Below are positions 1 through 7,355 of a DNA stretch of 64,000 bases, piece after piece (position 1 is the stretch's first letter; every line of letters starts with the position of its first letter). The position numbers were made by a program, and so were the translations under genes. The stretch is taken from contig NZ_JACIFF010000003.1 in the NCBI RefSeq assembly GCF_014197245.1, forward strand, positions 446,077-510,076, read 5' to 3'. This DNA is from Neolewinella aquimaris (GTDB taxonomy: Bacteria; Bacteroidota; Bacteroidia; Chitinophagales; Saprospiraceae). The notes beneath the pieces are model-generated. The model did no database searches and was not told where the DNA came from. It saw only the letters and a program-made list of their open reading frames with translations.

Positions 1-1
1 C

Positions 2-157
2 CGTCGGGAACAGCCGGAGGTGAACCTGATCGCTAGCGGGGGAGTGACCACGACCGAAGACCTGGACGCGCTGGCTGCGCTGGACTGCTACGGGGTGATC
101 GTGGGGAAGGCGATTTACGAGGGGCGGATCGGGTTAGGGGATCTGAGTCGATTTTGA
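2..157 (+). CDS. hisA: HisA, 3' end only (partial)
   Basis: The window opens inside a gene whose last 51 codons are visible. They read as the C-terminal strand, loop and helix of a TIM-barrel phosphoribosyl isomerase. The ASGGV phosphate-binding motif is followed by a DL-AL-AL helix and the signature GVIVGKAIYEG near the end, which is the usual C-terminus of HisA (ProFAR isomerase, fourth step of histidine biosynthesis). HisF ends differently, so HisA is preferred, although only the tail can be judged. The start and the operon lie outside the window. Confidence 0.85.
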   Translation, partial: RREQPEVNLIASGGVTTTEDLDALAALDCYGVIVGKAIYEGRIGLGDLSRF

Positions 158-427
158 AGAATTACCGCTTCTTTTTCAACCAGAGTTGAATTAACATATA
201 CGAGGGTCCGGCTGCTTGGCGTTAATGGGATTCCGTGTCCAAATTCGTAAACTGACCGGACTACTTACTGCCGAATTTTCGACAGTAAATCACCCTTGTC
301 GCTTTCTTAGCTGGTGCAATAACGGTCCCCCTCCTCCATTCCTGATTTTCGAGTTTCCTGATGCCTTGGTTCCTTCAGAGCAAGGATGCCGGGACCGCTT
401 TGCCCGCTCACCTTTACACTACACTCC
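158..427. other. Intergenic stretch without a supported gene
   Basis: The 270 bases between hisA and the T9SS protein hold one 71-codon open frame starting at 216. It has no recognisable domain or signal and a proline-rich, low-complexity translation, so I do not call it. I see no convincing -7 element or terminator. Confidence 0.5.
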
Positions 428-1624
428 ATGAAGAATCTGTACTTTCTCTTCCTGTGTTTCACCCTTTCATTCGCCGCCAAAGCCCAAACTATAGTACTAT
501 ACTACAACTGGGAGAATACCGATCCTAAGGTTGCGGTCGTCGGTCCCAACGCAACCTCGGTCGGTTCCTTCGCTAATACCAAGACCCGCATAGATGGAAA
601 TTCGAAGGGACTTACCCCGGGCGGTGGTACCAATAAGCAGGATATTCTACTGACCATTCCCTCCGTAGCCCAATTCAACGTGAAGGGAATCGACCTGTCC
701 TTCGACTACCAGCGCGATGAGACGACGGCCACGATCTTCAAGCGGGGTAATTTCATCATGGGGGCAAATGACATGAACGTCAAATACCGGGTTACCGAAG
801 CCGGGGGCGGATGTTCCGCGGTGATCAGTTCGCCGAATTTTTCCATCGCCGACGACGACGTTTACCGTAACTATCGCTTTACCTACGACCCTACCTCCGG
901 CGTAGGCACCCTGTACCGAGACAACACCCAACTCTGGACAAACACCGGTACCGAAACCCCCAATCAGGATCTCTGCTGGACCGACGACGGCGAAATCGTA
1001 ATCGGTACCCTCATGGACGGAGGCGGAAAAGGAAACGCGCTGATGGATAATCTGCTGCTGCAGGAGCCCAACTTTCAGACACAATTGCCCATCGAACTGA
1101 CTGACTTCGCCGCCATCCCCGAAAACGGTCAGGTAAACCTCAACTGGACCACCGCCACGGAAATCGACAACGACTACTTCGAGGTGGAGCGATCGGCAAC
1201 CGGCAGCGCGTGGGAAGCACTTGGACGAGTAACCGGAAGTGGTACCTCCGCAAGCACCAATCGGTATGACTTTACGGATCGCAATCCGCTCACCGGCACT
1301 TCATTTTACCGGCTACGGCAGGTCGATTTCGGGCAGACATACACCTATTCACTCATAGCCAAAGTTGCCGTCCACAAGGGTAGCAGCAGCCGAACTGGCC
1401 CGGTAGCCTTTCCAAACCCCACCGCCGGCGTGCTGGAATTTACGACCACCACTTCCGAGCAACTTCCCCGCGTACTGGATCCCCTGGGCCGATCCATCGA
1501 TCTTAGCGGAAGGATGAAGCGCAGTGGCACCAATACTTACCGACTGGACCTCACCGGTCTATCTACGGGAATCTATCGCATTCTGGATGGTGAGTTCGGG
1601 TATCTGCCGGTCGTAAAACTCTAG
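428..1624 (+). CDS. Secreted protein with T9SS type A sorting domain
   Basis: This predicted 398-residue protein starts at the ATG at 428, because it gives a classic signal peptide (MKNLYFLFLCFTLSFAAKAQ, cleavage after AQ). An upstream in-frame ATG at 386 would bury it. Residues ~20-215 look like a concanavalin/LamG-type beta sandwich. Then come a linker beginning PIELTDF, a fibronectin-like segment (VNLNWTTATEIDNDYFEVERS) and a C-terminal sorting domain with FPNPT and a terminal GLSTGIYRI...VVKL. The PIELTDFAA-NWTTATE module is typical of Bacteroidota T9SS cargo, so the protein should be exported and attached to the cell surface. Substrate unknown. Its 3' end overlaps convergent hemN by 66 bp. 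Confidence 0.8.
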   Translation: MKNLYFLFLCFTLSFAAKAQTIVLYYNWENTDPKVAVVGPNATSVGSFANTKTRIDGNSKGLTPGGGTNKQDILLTIPSVAQFNVKGIDLSFDYQRDETTATIFKRGNFIMGANDMNVKYRVTEAGGGCSAVISSPNFSIADDDVYRNYRFTYDPTSGVGTLYRDNTQLWTNTGTETPNQDLCWTDDGEIVIGTLMDGGGKGNALMDNLLLQEPNFQTQLPIELTDFAAIPENGQVNLNWTTATEIDNDYFEVERSATGSAWEALGRVTGSGTSASTNRYDFTDRNPLTGTSFYRLRQVDFGQTYTYSLIAKVAVHKGSSSRTGPVAFPNPTAGVLEFTTTTSEQLPRVLDPLGRSIDLSGRMKRSGTNTYRLDLTGLSTGIYRILDGEFGYLPVVKL

Positions 1625-2980
1625 CTCAGTAGCAAGCGGGGTGCTACCCGCCACACGGCCGGGCTGCTTCTCCCAGTAATGGTCGTCGAGCGGCAGGCAA
1701 ATGTTGCGCAGGAAGGGCCGTCCGGCCGCGGTCACCTCCACCCGGTAGGGGGAGCGCCTTACGATACCGTCGACGGCCATCTCGTTCCACTGCTCCACGG
1801 CGCGGTCGAGTGCCGGGCACTGAAGGTTTTCGTCCTTCCAATCCGTGTAGCCGCGGCACATGAGGTTCAGGATGTGGCGGCGCACGATTTGCTCCTCGTC
1901 CGTAAGCTGGTGGCCACGCACGATGGGCAGTTTGCCCTGCACGAGCACCGCGTACTGGTATGCCTCTACTTGTTTTTCGTTCTGGACGTAAGTGTCCCAA
2001 CTGTCGCCGATGGCAGAACAACCCAGGGCCAGGGTAACCGGGCTGCTGGCCGTGGTATACCCCATAAAGTTGCGGTGCAGGGTGCCGTTGTTGTGCGCGC
2101 GGTACAGCTCGTCCCCGGGTTGGGCGAAGTGATCGAGGCCGATGTCCCGGTAGTCCGCCTCTTCCAACAGGCTGCGGCCGATGGTGTACAGGTTCCATTT
2201 TTCCCGGCCGCGCGGCAGGTCAGACTCGGCGTAGGCGCGCTGTCCCGGACTGACCCAGGGTGCGTGAGCGTAGCCGTAAAAAGCGATCCGGTCGGGACGC
2301 AGGTCGTGTACTTTTTCGGCCGTGTACACCACGTCGCGGATTGCCTGCCGGGGTAGTCCGTAGATCAGGTCGAAGTTGACGGATTGGTAACCGGATTGTC
2401 GGGCGTCTTCGATGGTACGGATCACGTCGGCTTCCGTTTGCCATCGGTTAATGAGCCGCATGATCGCGGGACTGAAGTCCTGTACACCGATGCTGATCCG
2501 GTTGAATCCCCGTTCGGCCAGCACGCGCAGGTGTTCCAGCGTCGTACTGCCGGGGTGGGCCTCGAAACTGAAGGAGGGTTGCTCCGCCACATCCAGTTCT
2601 TGGGTGATTCCGTCGACGAGCCTGGCCAGCGAGGCCGGTGAGAAAAAAGTGGGCGTACCGCCGCCGAGGTGGAGTTCCTTCAGGCGGGGCCGCGGGTGCA
2701 ATGTTCTTCTGTAAATAGCCAGCTCCGCCAGTACGGCATCGATGTATATTCCCTCTACCGCGTGGTTATTGGTGATGCGTTTGTTGCAGCCGCAGTAGGT
2801 GCACAGCCGTTCGCAAAAAGGAAGGTGGACGTACAGGCTAATTTCCGGGGAGGCCGACAGTCGCCGGTTGATCGCGCCGAGCCAGGCCTGCTCCGACGGC
2901 GCGGTGGATTGCCAGTAGGGGACAGTCGGGTAGCTGGTGTAGCGGGGTACCGGGCGGTCGTATTTCTGGAAAAGAGACAA
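1559..2980 (-). CDS. hemN: Oxygen-independent coproporphyrinogen III oxidase HemN
   Basis: HemN is a radical-SAM enzyme that converts coproporphyrinogen III to protoporphyrinogen IX without O2, for haem synthesis under low oxygen. The 473-residue length fits the family (~450-480). The N-terminus has the KYD-PVPRYTSYPT signature. The radical-SAM motif CxxxCxxC is C56/C60/C63, followed by G64-C65 as in true HemN. HLGGGTPTFF, the EAHPGS strand and RISIGVQDF also match. The last ~25 residues (from about GRVAGSTPLATE) extend past the usual end and are antisense to the T9SS gene. Two FixK/FNR-like boxes and a -7 element lie upstream, so induction under low oxygen by the neighbouring two-component system is likely. 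Confidence 0.95.
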   Translation of the reverse strand: MSLFQKYDRPVPRYTSYPTVPYWQSTAPSEQAWLGAINRRLSASPEISLYVHLPFCERLCTYCGCNKRITNNHAVEGIYIDAVLAELAIYRRTLHPRPRLKELHLGGGTPTFFSPASLARLVDGITQELDVAEQPSFSFEAHPGSTTLEHLRVLAERGFNRISIGVQDFSPAIMRLINRWQTEADVIRTIEDARQSGYQSVNFDLIYGLPRQAIRDVVYTAEKVHDLRPDRIAFYGYAHAPWVSPGQRAYAESDLPRGREKWNLYTIGRSLLEEADYRDIGLDHFAQPGDELYRAHNNGTLHRNFMGYTTASSPVTLALGCSAIGDSWDTYVQNEKQVEAYQYAVLVQGKLPIVRGHQLTDEEQIVRRHILNLMCRGYTDWKDENLQCPALDRAVEQWNEMAVDGIVRRSPYRVEVTAAGRPFLRNICLPLDDHYWEKQPGRVAGSTPLATELEFYDRQIPELTIQNAIDSRR

Positions 2981-2995
2981 GTGAAAGGCTTTTTA

Positions 2996-3060
2996 CAAAT
3001 GTCCGGTGGACGGGGAAGTCCGCAAGTGACGTACGTCATTCCGGGGCGTGATTTAGATCA
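2996..3060 (-). promoter_or_regulatory. hemN promoter with two FixK/FNR-like boxes
   Basis: On the minus strand, read towards hemN, there is a distal box TGAT-N4-ATCA (3049-3060, part of the perfect GTGA-N6-TCAC at 3048-3061). A proximal perfect palindrome TGACGTACGTCA follows at 3027-3038. Box centres are 22 bp apart. A -7 element GACATTTG (minus strand, 2996-3003) is centred 33 bp downstream of the proximal box, which puts the boxes near -40 and -62 of the inferred start. Three more promoters in this window share the paired-box layout. The region also faces the divergent gene at 3189, which could be co-regulated. Confidence 0.75.
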
Positions 3061-3188
3061 CCGGATCGAACGGGCTGCGACGGACGTCGACCTTACCCCG
3101 CCGGTAGTAGAATGGATTTGGGAGAAATGTGGGAAAGCCGGCTACTTGTGGTCATTGAACGGTCTTCCTAATCCCAACCATCTTACTA

Positions 3189-3677
3189 ATGCAGACGATG
3201 ACCCAGACTACTTTCATTTCCCGGCGCACCCGGCGGGTGTATGGTTCGGTTTTTTGCCTGCTGGCGGTGGGCTTGCTGACGAACCAGTTGCTCTACCATT
3301 TTCCCTATTCGGCAGCGGACTTCGTTGGGCCGTCCCCGTACTTTGATCCGATTTTTTGGGATGCCGTGACTGCGATTTCCATTTACGTTACCCTACTGAT
3401 TGCCGGAACGGGTCTCCTGTTCGGGACGAAGTGGATGGTCCTGGCGCTCACCTATTTCGTCGCTTACGTGGGGGAGGACCTGCTGCTTTCGGTGCTGGGG
3501 TGGTCGGGGTTCCCGTTGTCGACCGTGCCGTCGGTACTGGTTGCCGGCTGCGTGCTCGGGGGGCTTGTTTTCATGGTCCGGTTGTGGCCGACTGCCCACC
3601 GCAGGCAGGTGCAAATCGTGCGCGGACTGGTGGCCGGTATACTGACTAATCTGTTGTTGTACTGGATGATGGGGTAA
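3189..3677 (+). CDS. Small multi-pass membrane protein, unknown function
   Basis: This 162-residue hydrophobic protein has about four membrane segments, at roughly residues 17-35, 58-80, 84-100 and 112-131, and a short hydrophobic C-terminus. I recognise no catalytic motif. It is divergent from hemN and shares the intergenic region carrying the hemN FixK-like boxes, so it may belong to the same response. An alternative start at 3198 (MTQTTF) would remove three residues. Confidence 0.6.
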   Translation: MQTMTQTTFISRRTRRVYGSVFCLLAVGLLTNQLLYHFPYSAADFVGPSPYFDPIFWDAVTAISIYVTLLIAGTGLLFGTKWMVLALTYFVAYVGEDLLLSVLGWSGFPLSTVPSVLVAGCVLGGLVFMVRLWPTAHRRQVQIVRGLVAGILTNLLLYWMMG

Positions 3678-3694
3678 GGATTGCTGGGGGGTAA

Positions 3695-3962
3695 GGTTGA
3701 GCCCCTCTGGGGCGACCCTGAAAGGCGGGTGGAGCAGGGTCGGCTTAGAAAGCCTCATCCTTGGAGTGGTCTGAGGCTGAGCCCCTCTGGGGCGACCCTG
3801 AAAGGCGGGTGTTGCAGGGTCGGCTTAGAAAGCCTCATCCTTGGTATGGTCTCAGGTTGAGCCCCTCTGGGGCGACCCTGAAAGGCGGGTGGAGCAGGGT
3901 CGGCTTGGAAAGCCTCAACCTTGGAATTGCAGGGTCGGCTTGGAAAGCCTCAGCCTTGGGGT
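3695..3962 (+). repeat. 80-bp tandem repeat with nested hairpins (3 units plus a partial)
   Basis: Units begin at 3695, 3775 and 3855 (period 80), followed by a partial copy at about 3929-3962. Each full unit contains three short stems: GCCCC-tct-GGGGC, CGACCCTG paired with CAGGGTCG across ~14 bases, and GGCTT-aga-AAGCC (GGCTTGGAAAGCC in the last copies). Units differ by a few substitutions that mostly fall in loops or linkers. The array lies between the membrane protein and the first usp promoter and ends immediately before the first FixK-like box at 3963. An open frame crosses it but has no protein character. It resembles intergenic REP-type palindromic units rather than a CRISPR, because there are no unique spacers. 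Confidence 0.85.
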
Positions 3963-4027
3963 TGATGAGGGTCATTATCTAGACTGATTTGCATCATTCG
4001 GTGACATTTTTCTGTGGCCGAACTTCA
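3963..4027 (+). promoter_or_regulatory. usp promoter 1 with two FixK/FNR-like boxes
   Basis: The distal box TGAT-GAGG-GTCA is at 3963-3974 (preceded by T, giving TTGAT). The proximal box TGATTTGCATCA is at 3985-3996. Centres are exactly 22 bp apart, and the proximal box ends 55 bases before the usp ATG at 4052. At the -7 position expected from the other promoters (4020-4027) only a weak GAACTTCA is present, so this promoter may be the most activator-dependent of the set. Confidence 0.7.
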
Positions 4028-4051
4028 CGCTACAACTAACACCGCGCAGTC

Positions 4052-4543
4052 ATGAATAAAATACTCGTACCCGTCGACTTTTCTACGGCTTCCGCCGCCG
4101 CACTGCGGTTTGCCACTTACCTGTCGGAGGCCACGGGGCTTCAGCTGTCGGTGATCCATGTGTATAACTCATTGATCAGCAGCAACCGGCCCGAAACCCC
4201 GGAGGAACGTGCCGCGGCCCGGGAGGCCCTCCGCAAGGAGCTCCGCCAATTTACCGAGGCGCACGTCTTTTCCAGCAGCGCGATCAATACGGTTGAGACC
4301 ATTCTGGCCGAGGGCGTGCCGCCGGTGTACATCAAGTGGCGCAGCCAGGACGAAAACGTGGCCTTCATCATCATGGGCGGTATCGGGACGGGTGTCGGGG
4401 GAAAGCTCGATCTGTTCGGCGGTATCGCCCAGCAGGTATCGGACGGCGGCGGGTGCCCGGTGATCCTTATCCCCCGCGGGTTCACCGACGAGCTGATGCG
4501 CAAGACCGCAAAGCTGTGGCGTGGGGTCGCCGCCGGCATGTAG
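4052..4543 (+). CDS. Universal stress protein, single UspA domain
   Basis: This 163-residue protein has one UspA (Rossmann-like, adenine-nucleotide-binding) domain. It starts MNKILVPVDFSTAS, with the family Asp of the first strand, and runs through helix ALRFATYLSEATGLQLSVIHVY. The nucleotide-loop region IIMGGIGTGVGGKLDLFGG is near residues 108-126, with strand CPVILIP after it. The loop keeps the glycines, but the usual G-S/T after the loop reads GGI, so ATP binding is less certain. It is probably monocistronic: a paired FixK-like promoter precedes it, and another lies between it and the next usp gene. The likely role is survival during oxygen or energy limitation. Confidence 0.88.
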   Translation: MNKILVPVDFSTASAAALRFATYLSEATGLQLSVIHVYNSLISSNRPETPEERAAAREALRKELRQFTEAHVFSSSAINTVETILAEGVPPVYIKWRSQDENVAFIIMGGIGTGVGGKLDLFGGIAQQVSDGGGCPVILIPRGFTDELMRKTAKLWRGVAAGM

Positions 4544-4589
4544 GAATAGGAGGTAATGCTGATGTCGTGGCGCAGTATCCGACAGTTGA

Positions 4590-4654
4590 TGATCTTTATC
4601 ATATAGCGGTATGACACGTGTCAGCGAAAAGCCGGTCACCCCCCGGCATATTTG
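4590..4654 (+). promoter_or_regulatory. usp promoter 2 with two FixK/FNR-like boxes
   Basis: The distal box TGATCTTTATCA is at 4590-4601 and the proximal perfect palindrome TGACACGTGTCA at 4612-4623, with centres 22 bp apart. The -7 element CATATTTG (4647-4654) is centred exactly 33 bp after the proximal box centre. The proximal box ends 53 bases before the ATG at 4677. The order (TGAT-type distal, TGAC-type proximal) is the same as at hemN. An upstream ATG at 4611 abuts the proximal box and lies before the -7 element, so it cannot be the start of this transcript's protein. Confidence 0.75.
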
Positions 4655-4676
4655 TTGGACACCAACCGCCAACACA

Positions 4677-5546
4677 ATGTCCACCGTTCTCGTCCCCACC
4701 GATTTTTCGCCCACCTCAGCCTTTGCCCTCGGATACGCCAATCACCTTGCCGAGCTCACCGCGTCCACCCTGCACGTCGTACACGTCTACGACGGCTTCA
4801 CTTCCCAGGATACCCTCATCGAACTGAAGGGGCGACCGGAAGCCCAGATTCGGGCGGAGCGGAGGCTGGAGGAGTTCGTTCGCGTCAACAGTCTCCTCTA
4901 CTCGCCGGTTTCCGGGCGGCGGGGCGACACCCTTACGGTCGTCAAAAAGAGCGCGATCATTGGTAATCCGGCATCCCAGATCATCGAAATGTCCCGGGAT
5001 CCCGAAACGAAACTCATCGTGATGGGGGGAGTAGGATCCGGGCTGGAGCGCGACCGGCCGATGCTCGACGGAAGTATCGTGCGGGCCGTGACCCTACGCA
5101 GCAGTTGTCCGGTACTCGTTATTCCTCAGGGATTCGACCGACCCGCAATCGCCAATGTTGCGCTGGCTTTCGACCGGGAGGAAGATCTACGGAAAACTAA
5201 GCGGGGCTTCGACTTTTTTCGGTCTGCCCTCGATGTGTCCATCCGGTTTGTCCACGTTATCCGGGAAGACGAAAGCCGGGAAGACCGGATCCAGCGGGAG
5301 GCAGTGCAGCTCGCATTCAACGATGATTTCCCCGGCTATCCGGTGGAGGTCGACCTCATTCCCCCCGGCGAGCTGTGCGATCGGCTTGGAACATACATCG
5401 ACGATCGACAGATCGATCTGCTGGTGCTGGGCCGGCGGCAGCACTCGCTACTGGTGCGTCTGTTCTTCGGCACCACCACGGCAAAGCTGCTTACACACTG
5501 CCGCATTCCCCTGCTGATCCTTCCTACCGATACCAATCAGAACTAG
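4677..5546 (+). CDS. Universal stress protein, tandem UspA domains
   Basis: This 289-residue protein has two UspA domains, roughly residues 1-150 and 155-289. The start at 4677 is chosen because MSTVLVPTDFSPTS is the standard Usp N-terminus and because the -7 element lies between the earlier in-frame ATG (4611) and this one. Domain 1 has a good nucleotide loop (IVMGGVGSGLERDRPMLDGS). Domain 2 has LLVLGRRQHSLLVRLFFGTTTAKL, closer to the second half of other tandem Usps. It is first in an apparent operon with the tandem Usp at 5551 (gap 4) and the putative lipoprotein at 6379 (gap 12). Confidence 0.88.
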   Translation: MSTVLVPTDFSPTSAFALGYANHLAELTASTLHVVHVYDGFTSQDTLIELKGRPEAQIRAERRLEEFVRVNSLLYSPVSGRRGDTLTVVKKSAIIGNPASQIIEMSRDPETKLIVMGGVGSGLERDRPMLDGSIVRAVTLRSSCPVLVIPQGFDRPAIANVALAFDREEDLRKTKRGFDFFRSALDVSIRFVHVIREDESREDRIQREAVQLAFNDDFPGYPVEVDLIPPGELCDRLGTYIDDRQIDLLVLGRRQHSLLVRLFFGTTTAKLLTHCRIPLLILPTDTNQN

Positions 5547-5550
5547 TCTG

Positions 5551-6366
5551 ATGCGACACATACTCGTTCCCACCGATTTCAGTAAGGCCGCGGACAACGC
5601 CACCGCCTACGCAGCCATCCTGGCCACGGAATTCGGCGCGCGGATCACCCTGGCGTACATCCACTCTATGCCGATGGACCCGATGCGTATCGGTGAAGTC
5701 AGCGCCGAACTATACCGGGACGGAGAGGCCCACATGAACGCCCTGGCCGAACGGCTGCGGCAGCAGGGCCTAGCCGTCGAAGTACGGATGGAGCTCGGAA
5801 CGCCGGCGGCCCGGCTGAAGAGCATCATACAGCACAGCGATACCGACCTGGTGGTCATGGGGTGCCAGGGAGAACACTACATACCAGCCAAATTTTTTGG
5901 GAGTACCACTACCGAATTGATGGATGAGGTAGCGGTTCCCATCCTTGCTGTTCCCGGTGACTTTGCACCCGCGTTCCCGCAAAAAATGGTGTGGACTACG
6001 GACGAAATTTCCGTCCGACGTGCCGAAACGCTGTACCCCCTGTTCGACCTGGTCGACCGGGCGGGCACGGAACTGAAGGTATTTCACTACCGCGGCAGTA
6101 AGCCGAAGGCCTTCCCCGAAGACCGGGTCAAGGAATTGCTTAGCGACGTCCGTTACGACCTGTTCACTCAGTCCAACGACGGCGCTTCCGTGGATCAGGC
6201 GATCCGGGGATTTGTCAGGACGGTAGCTGCCGATCTCCTCGCGATCGTCCACCGAGACTCCCACTGGCTCAGTCGGGTGCTGATGTCTTCGAATACCCGG
6301 CGTGCGGTGTGGACTTCCGCGGTGCCCATCCTGGTACTTCAGGAACAACTCTCTTTTGCCCATTAA
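5551..6366 (+). CDS. Universal stress protein, tandem UspA domains
   Basis: This 271-residue tandem UspA protein begins MRHILVPTDFSKAADNATAYA. Its first domain has an intact nucleotide loop (VVMGCQGEHYIPAKFFGSTTTE, with the G-S/T pair). The second (from about residue 145) is more diverged and ends with VPILVLQE. It starts four bases after the preceding usp stop, so the two are almost certainly co-transcribed from the paired-box promoter at 4590. Length and architecture fit cytosolic tandem Usps of hypoxia or stationary-phase regulons. Confidence 0.88.
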   Translation: MRHILVPTDFSKAADNATAYAAILATEFGARITLAYIHSMPMDPMRIGEVSAELYRDGEAHMNALAERLRQQGLAVEVRMELGTPAARLKSIIQHSDTDLVVMGCQGEHYIPAKFFGSTTTELMDEVAVPILAVPGDFAPAFPQKMVWTTDEISVRRAETLYPLFDLVDRAGTELKVFHYRGSKPKAFPEDRVKELLSDVRYDLFTQSNDGASVDQAIRGFVRTVAADLLAIVHRDSHWLSRVLMSSNTRRAVWTSAVPILVLQEQLSFAH

Positions 6367-6378
6367 ACCAAGTTTGAC

Positions 6379-7134
6379 ATGTTAGTAATGCTACGTACTA
6401 CGGCCGTACTCCTGCTCACTACCTTGGCTTCCGTCTCCGGCGGGAGTTGTACGGAAGATCAACGCATCGACTTCAGCCCGCTCGAGCGGCAGTTAATGAT
6501 CGTATGGATCGGTACGGAGTGGAACCATAAATCGGTGGTTACCGCCTATAACTCGCTGGCCCAGCACAGCTGGCGGCAACTGCGTGAGAAATACGTCTCG
6601 TTGCCGCTGACCGACCGGGAGAAGGTAGTCGTCCGAATGTTCGACCTGTGGATGACGGGTCTGAATGCGTCGCTTGACAACGGTCAGTCCCAAACCGTAG
6701 CGATGCACCTGCAACACTTGCGCAACGCCCTGCAAGATCTGCGGCCCCAGTACGGCATCGATCATCCGGCCGACGTGCTCTACGATTTCATTCGATCCTG
6801 GGAGTGGGTAGAGGAGATCAGTCACGACCAGATGATGTGCCTGGTAGAGTGGAACGAATACCGGGATGCCTACGAGCGCGCGGCCGAAAAGTGGCAAGAG
6901 TCCGCTGCTCTCACGGTAGGCTACTCCGATCACCTATTTCCGGGTCTGACGCGCTACAGCGCCCAGGCCGAGAATGCGCGGGTGACGCTTAGTGTCGCCC
7001 TGGTAGAATTCGGTGAGTTGATTCAGCGGGCGGATCACGGCCTCATGGCCGTCCCGAGCGAGGAAATTCGCGATCACTTTTTCTATTACCTCGCCGTAAT
7101 CACGGATTACCCCTTCGCCGCTCCGGCGATCTAA
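6379..7134 (+). CDS. Putative lipoprotein, family A of the Usp-linked pair
   Basis: This 251-residue protein has an N-terminal export signal (MLVMLRTTAVLLLTTLASVSGGSC); Cys24 could be a lipidated cysteine in the relaxed Bacteroidota context. The mature part is predicted helical and rich in Trp, Tyr and acidic residues. I recognise no named family and no CxxCH haem site. It is a paralogue of the protein at 8264: both carry a YDF-[IV]-x-SW ... ISH-D/T ... W-x-E segment, at about 135-165 here. Each closes a usp operon with its own FixK-like promoter. An in-frame open stretch of 42 codons follows the TAA (next entry), so this copy may once have been longer. Confidence 0.65.
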   Translation: MLVMLRTTAVLLLTTLASVSGGSCTEDQRIDFSPLERQLMIVWIGTEWNHKSVVTAYNSLAQHSWRQLREKYVSLPLTDREKVVVRMFDLWMTGLNASLDNGQSQTVAMHLQHLRNALQDLRPQYGIDHPADVLYDFIRSWEWVEEISHDQMMCLVEWNEYRDAYERAAEKWQESAALTVGYSDHLFPGLTRYSAQAENARVTLSVALVEFGELIQRADHGLMAVPSEEIRDHFFYYLAVITDYPFAAPAI

Positions 7135-7263
7135 CCTACTCCCAGACCATCTCGACGCCTGCTGGACTACCTCGCGGAATCGGAGGATGACTATCCGAGC
7201 TACTACGGCGAACCGAAACAGTTGCCGATCGGGTTCGGGACCGCCGGCCGGGGCGCCGACTGA
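7135..7263 (+). pseudogene. In-frame coding-like extension after the stop of the 6379 gene
   Basis: After the TAA at 7132-7134 the same frame stays open for 42 codons to a TGA at 7261-7263. The translation looks protein-like (for example RRLLDYLAESEDDYPSYYGE, then a Gly-rich tail) and has no start codon of its own. Either an ochre mutation cut off the C-terminus of the 6379 protein, or this is the relic of a longer ancestor. Translational readthrough is possible but has no further support. The paralogue at 8264 has no counterpart to this tail. Confidence 0.4.
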
Positions 7264-7267
7264 AAAG

Positions 7268-7332
7268 TGATACGAATCATCCGGTCACCTGATGCCGAAC
7301 AGTCCCGGGGTCGCCGGTAGGGCGCAATTTTG
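7268..7332 (+). promoter_or_regulatory. usp promoter 3 with two FixK/FNR-like boxes
   Basis: The distal box TGATACGAATCA is at 7268-7279. The proximal box TGAT-GCCG-AACA (one mismatch to RTCA) is at 7290-7301. Centres are again 22 bp apart. The -7 element CAATTTTG (7325-7332) is centred exactly 33 bp after the proximal box centre. The proximal box ends 54 bases before the ATG at 7356, almost the same distance as in the other two usp promoters. Confidence 0.7.
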
Positions 7333-7355
7333 GAGGGTAATCCAATCCAACTACC

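Noticed and set aside
216-431. A 71-codon open frame after hisA
   Set aside because: It shows no domain, no signal and no clear promoter, and it overlaps the better-supported T9SS gene start.
3695-3962. A CRISPR array
   Set aside because: The repeated unit is a full 80 bases without unique spacers, there are no cas genes nearby, and the units contain internal palindromes.
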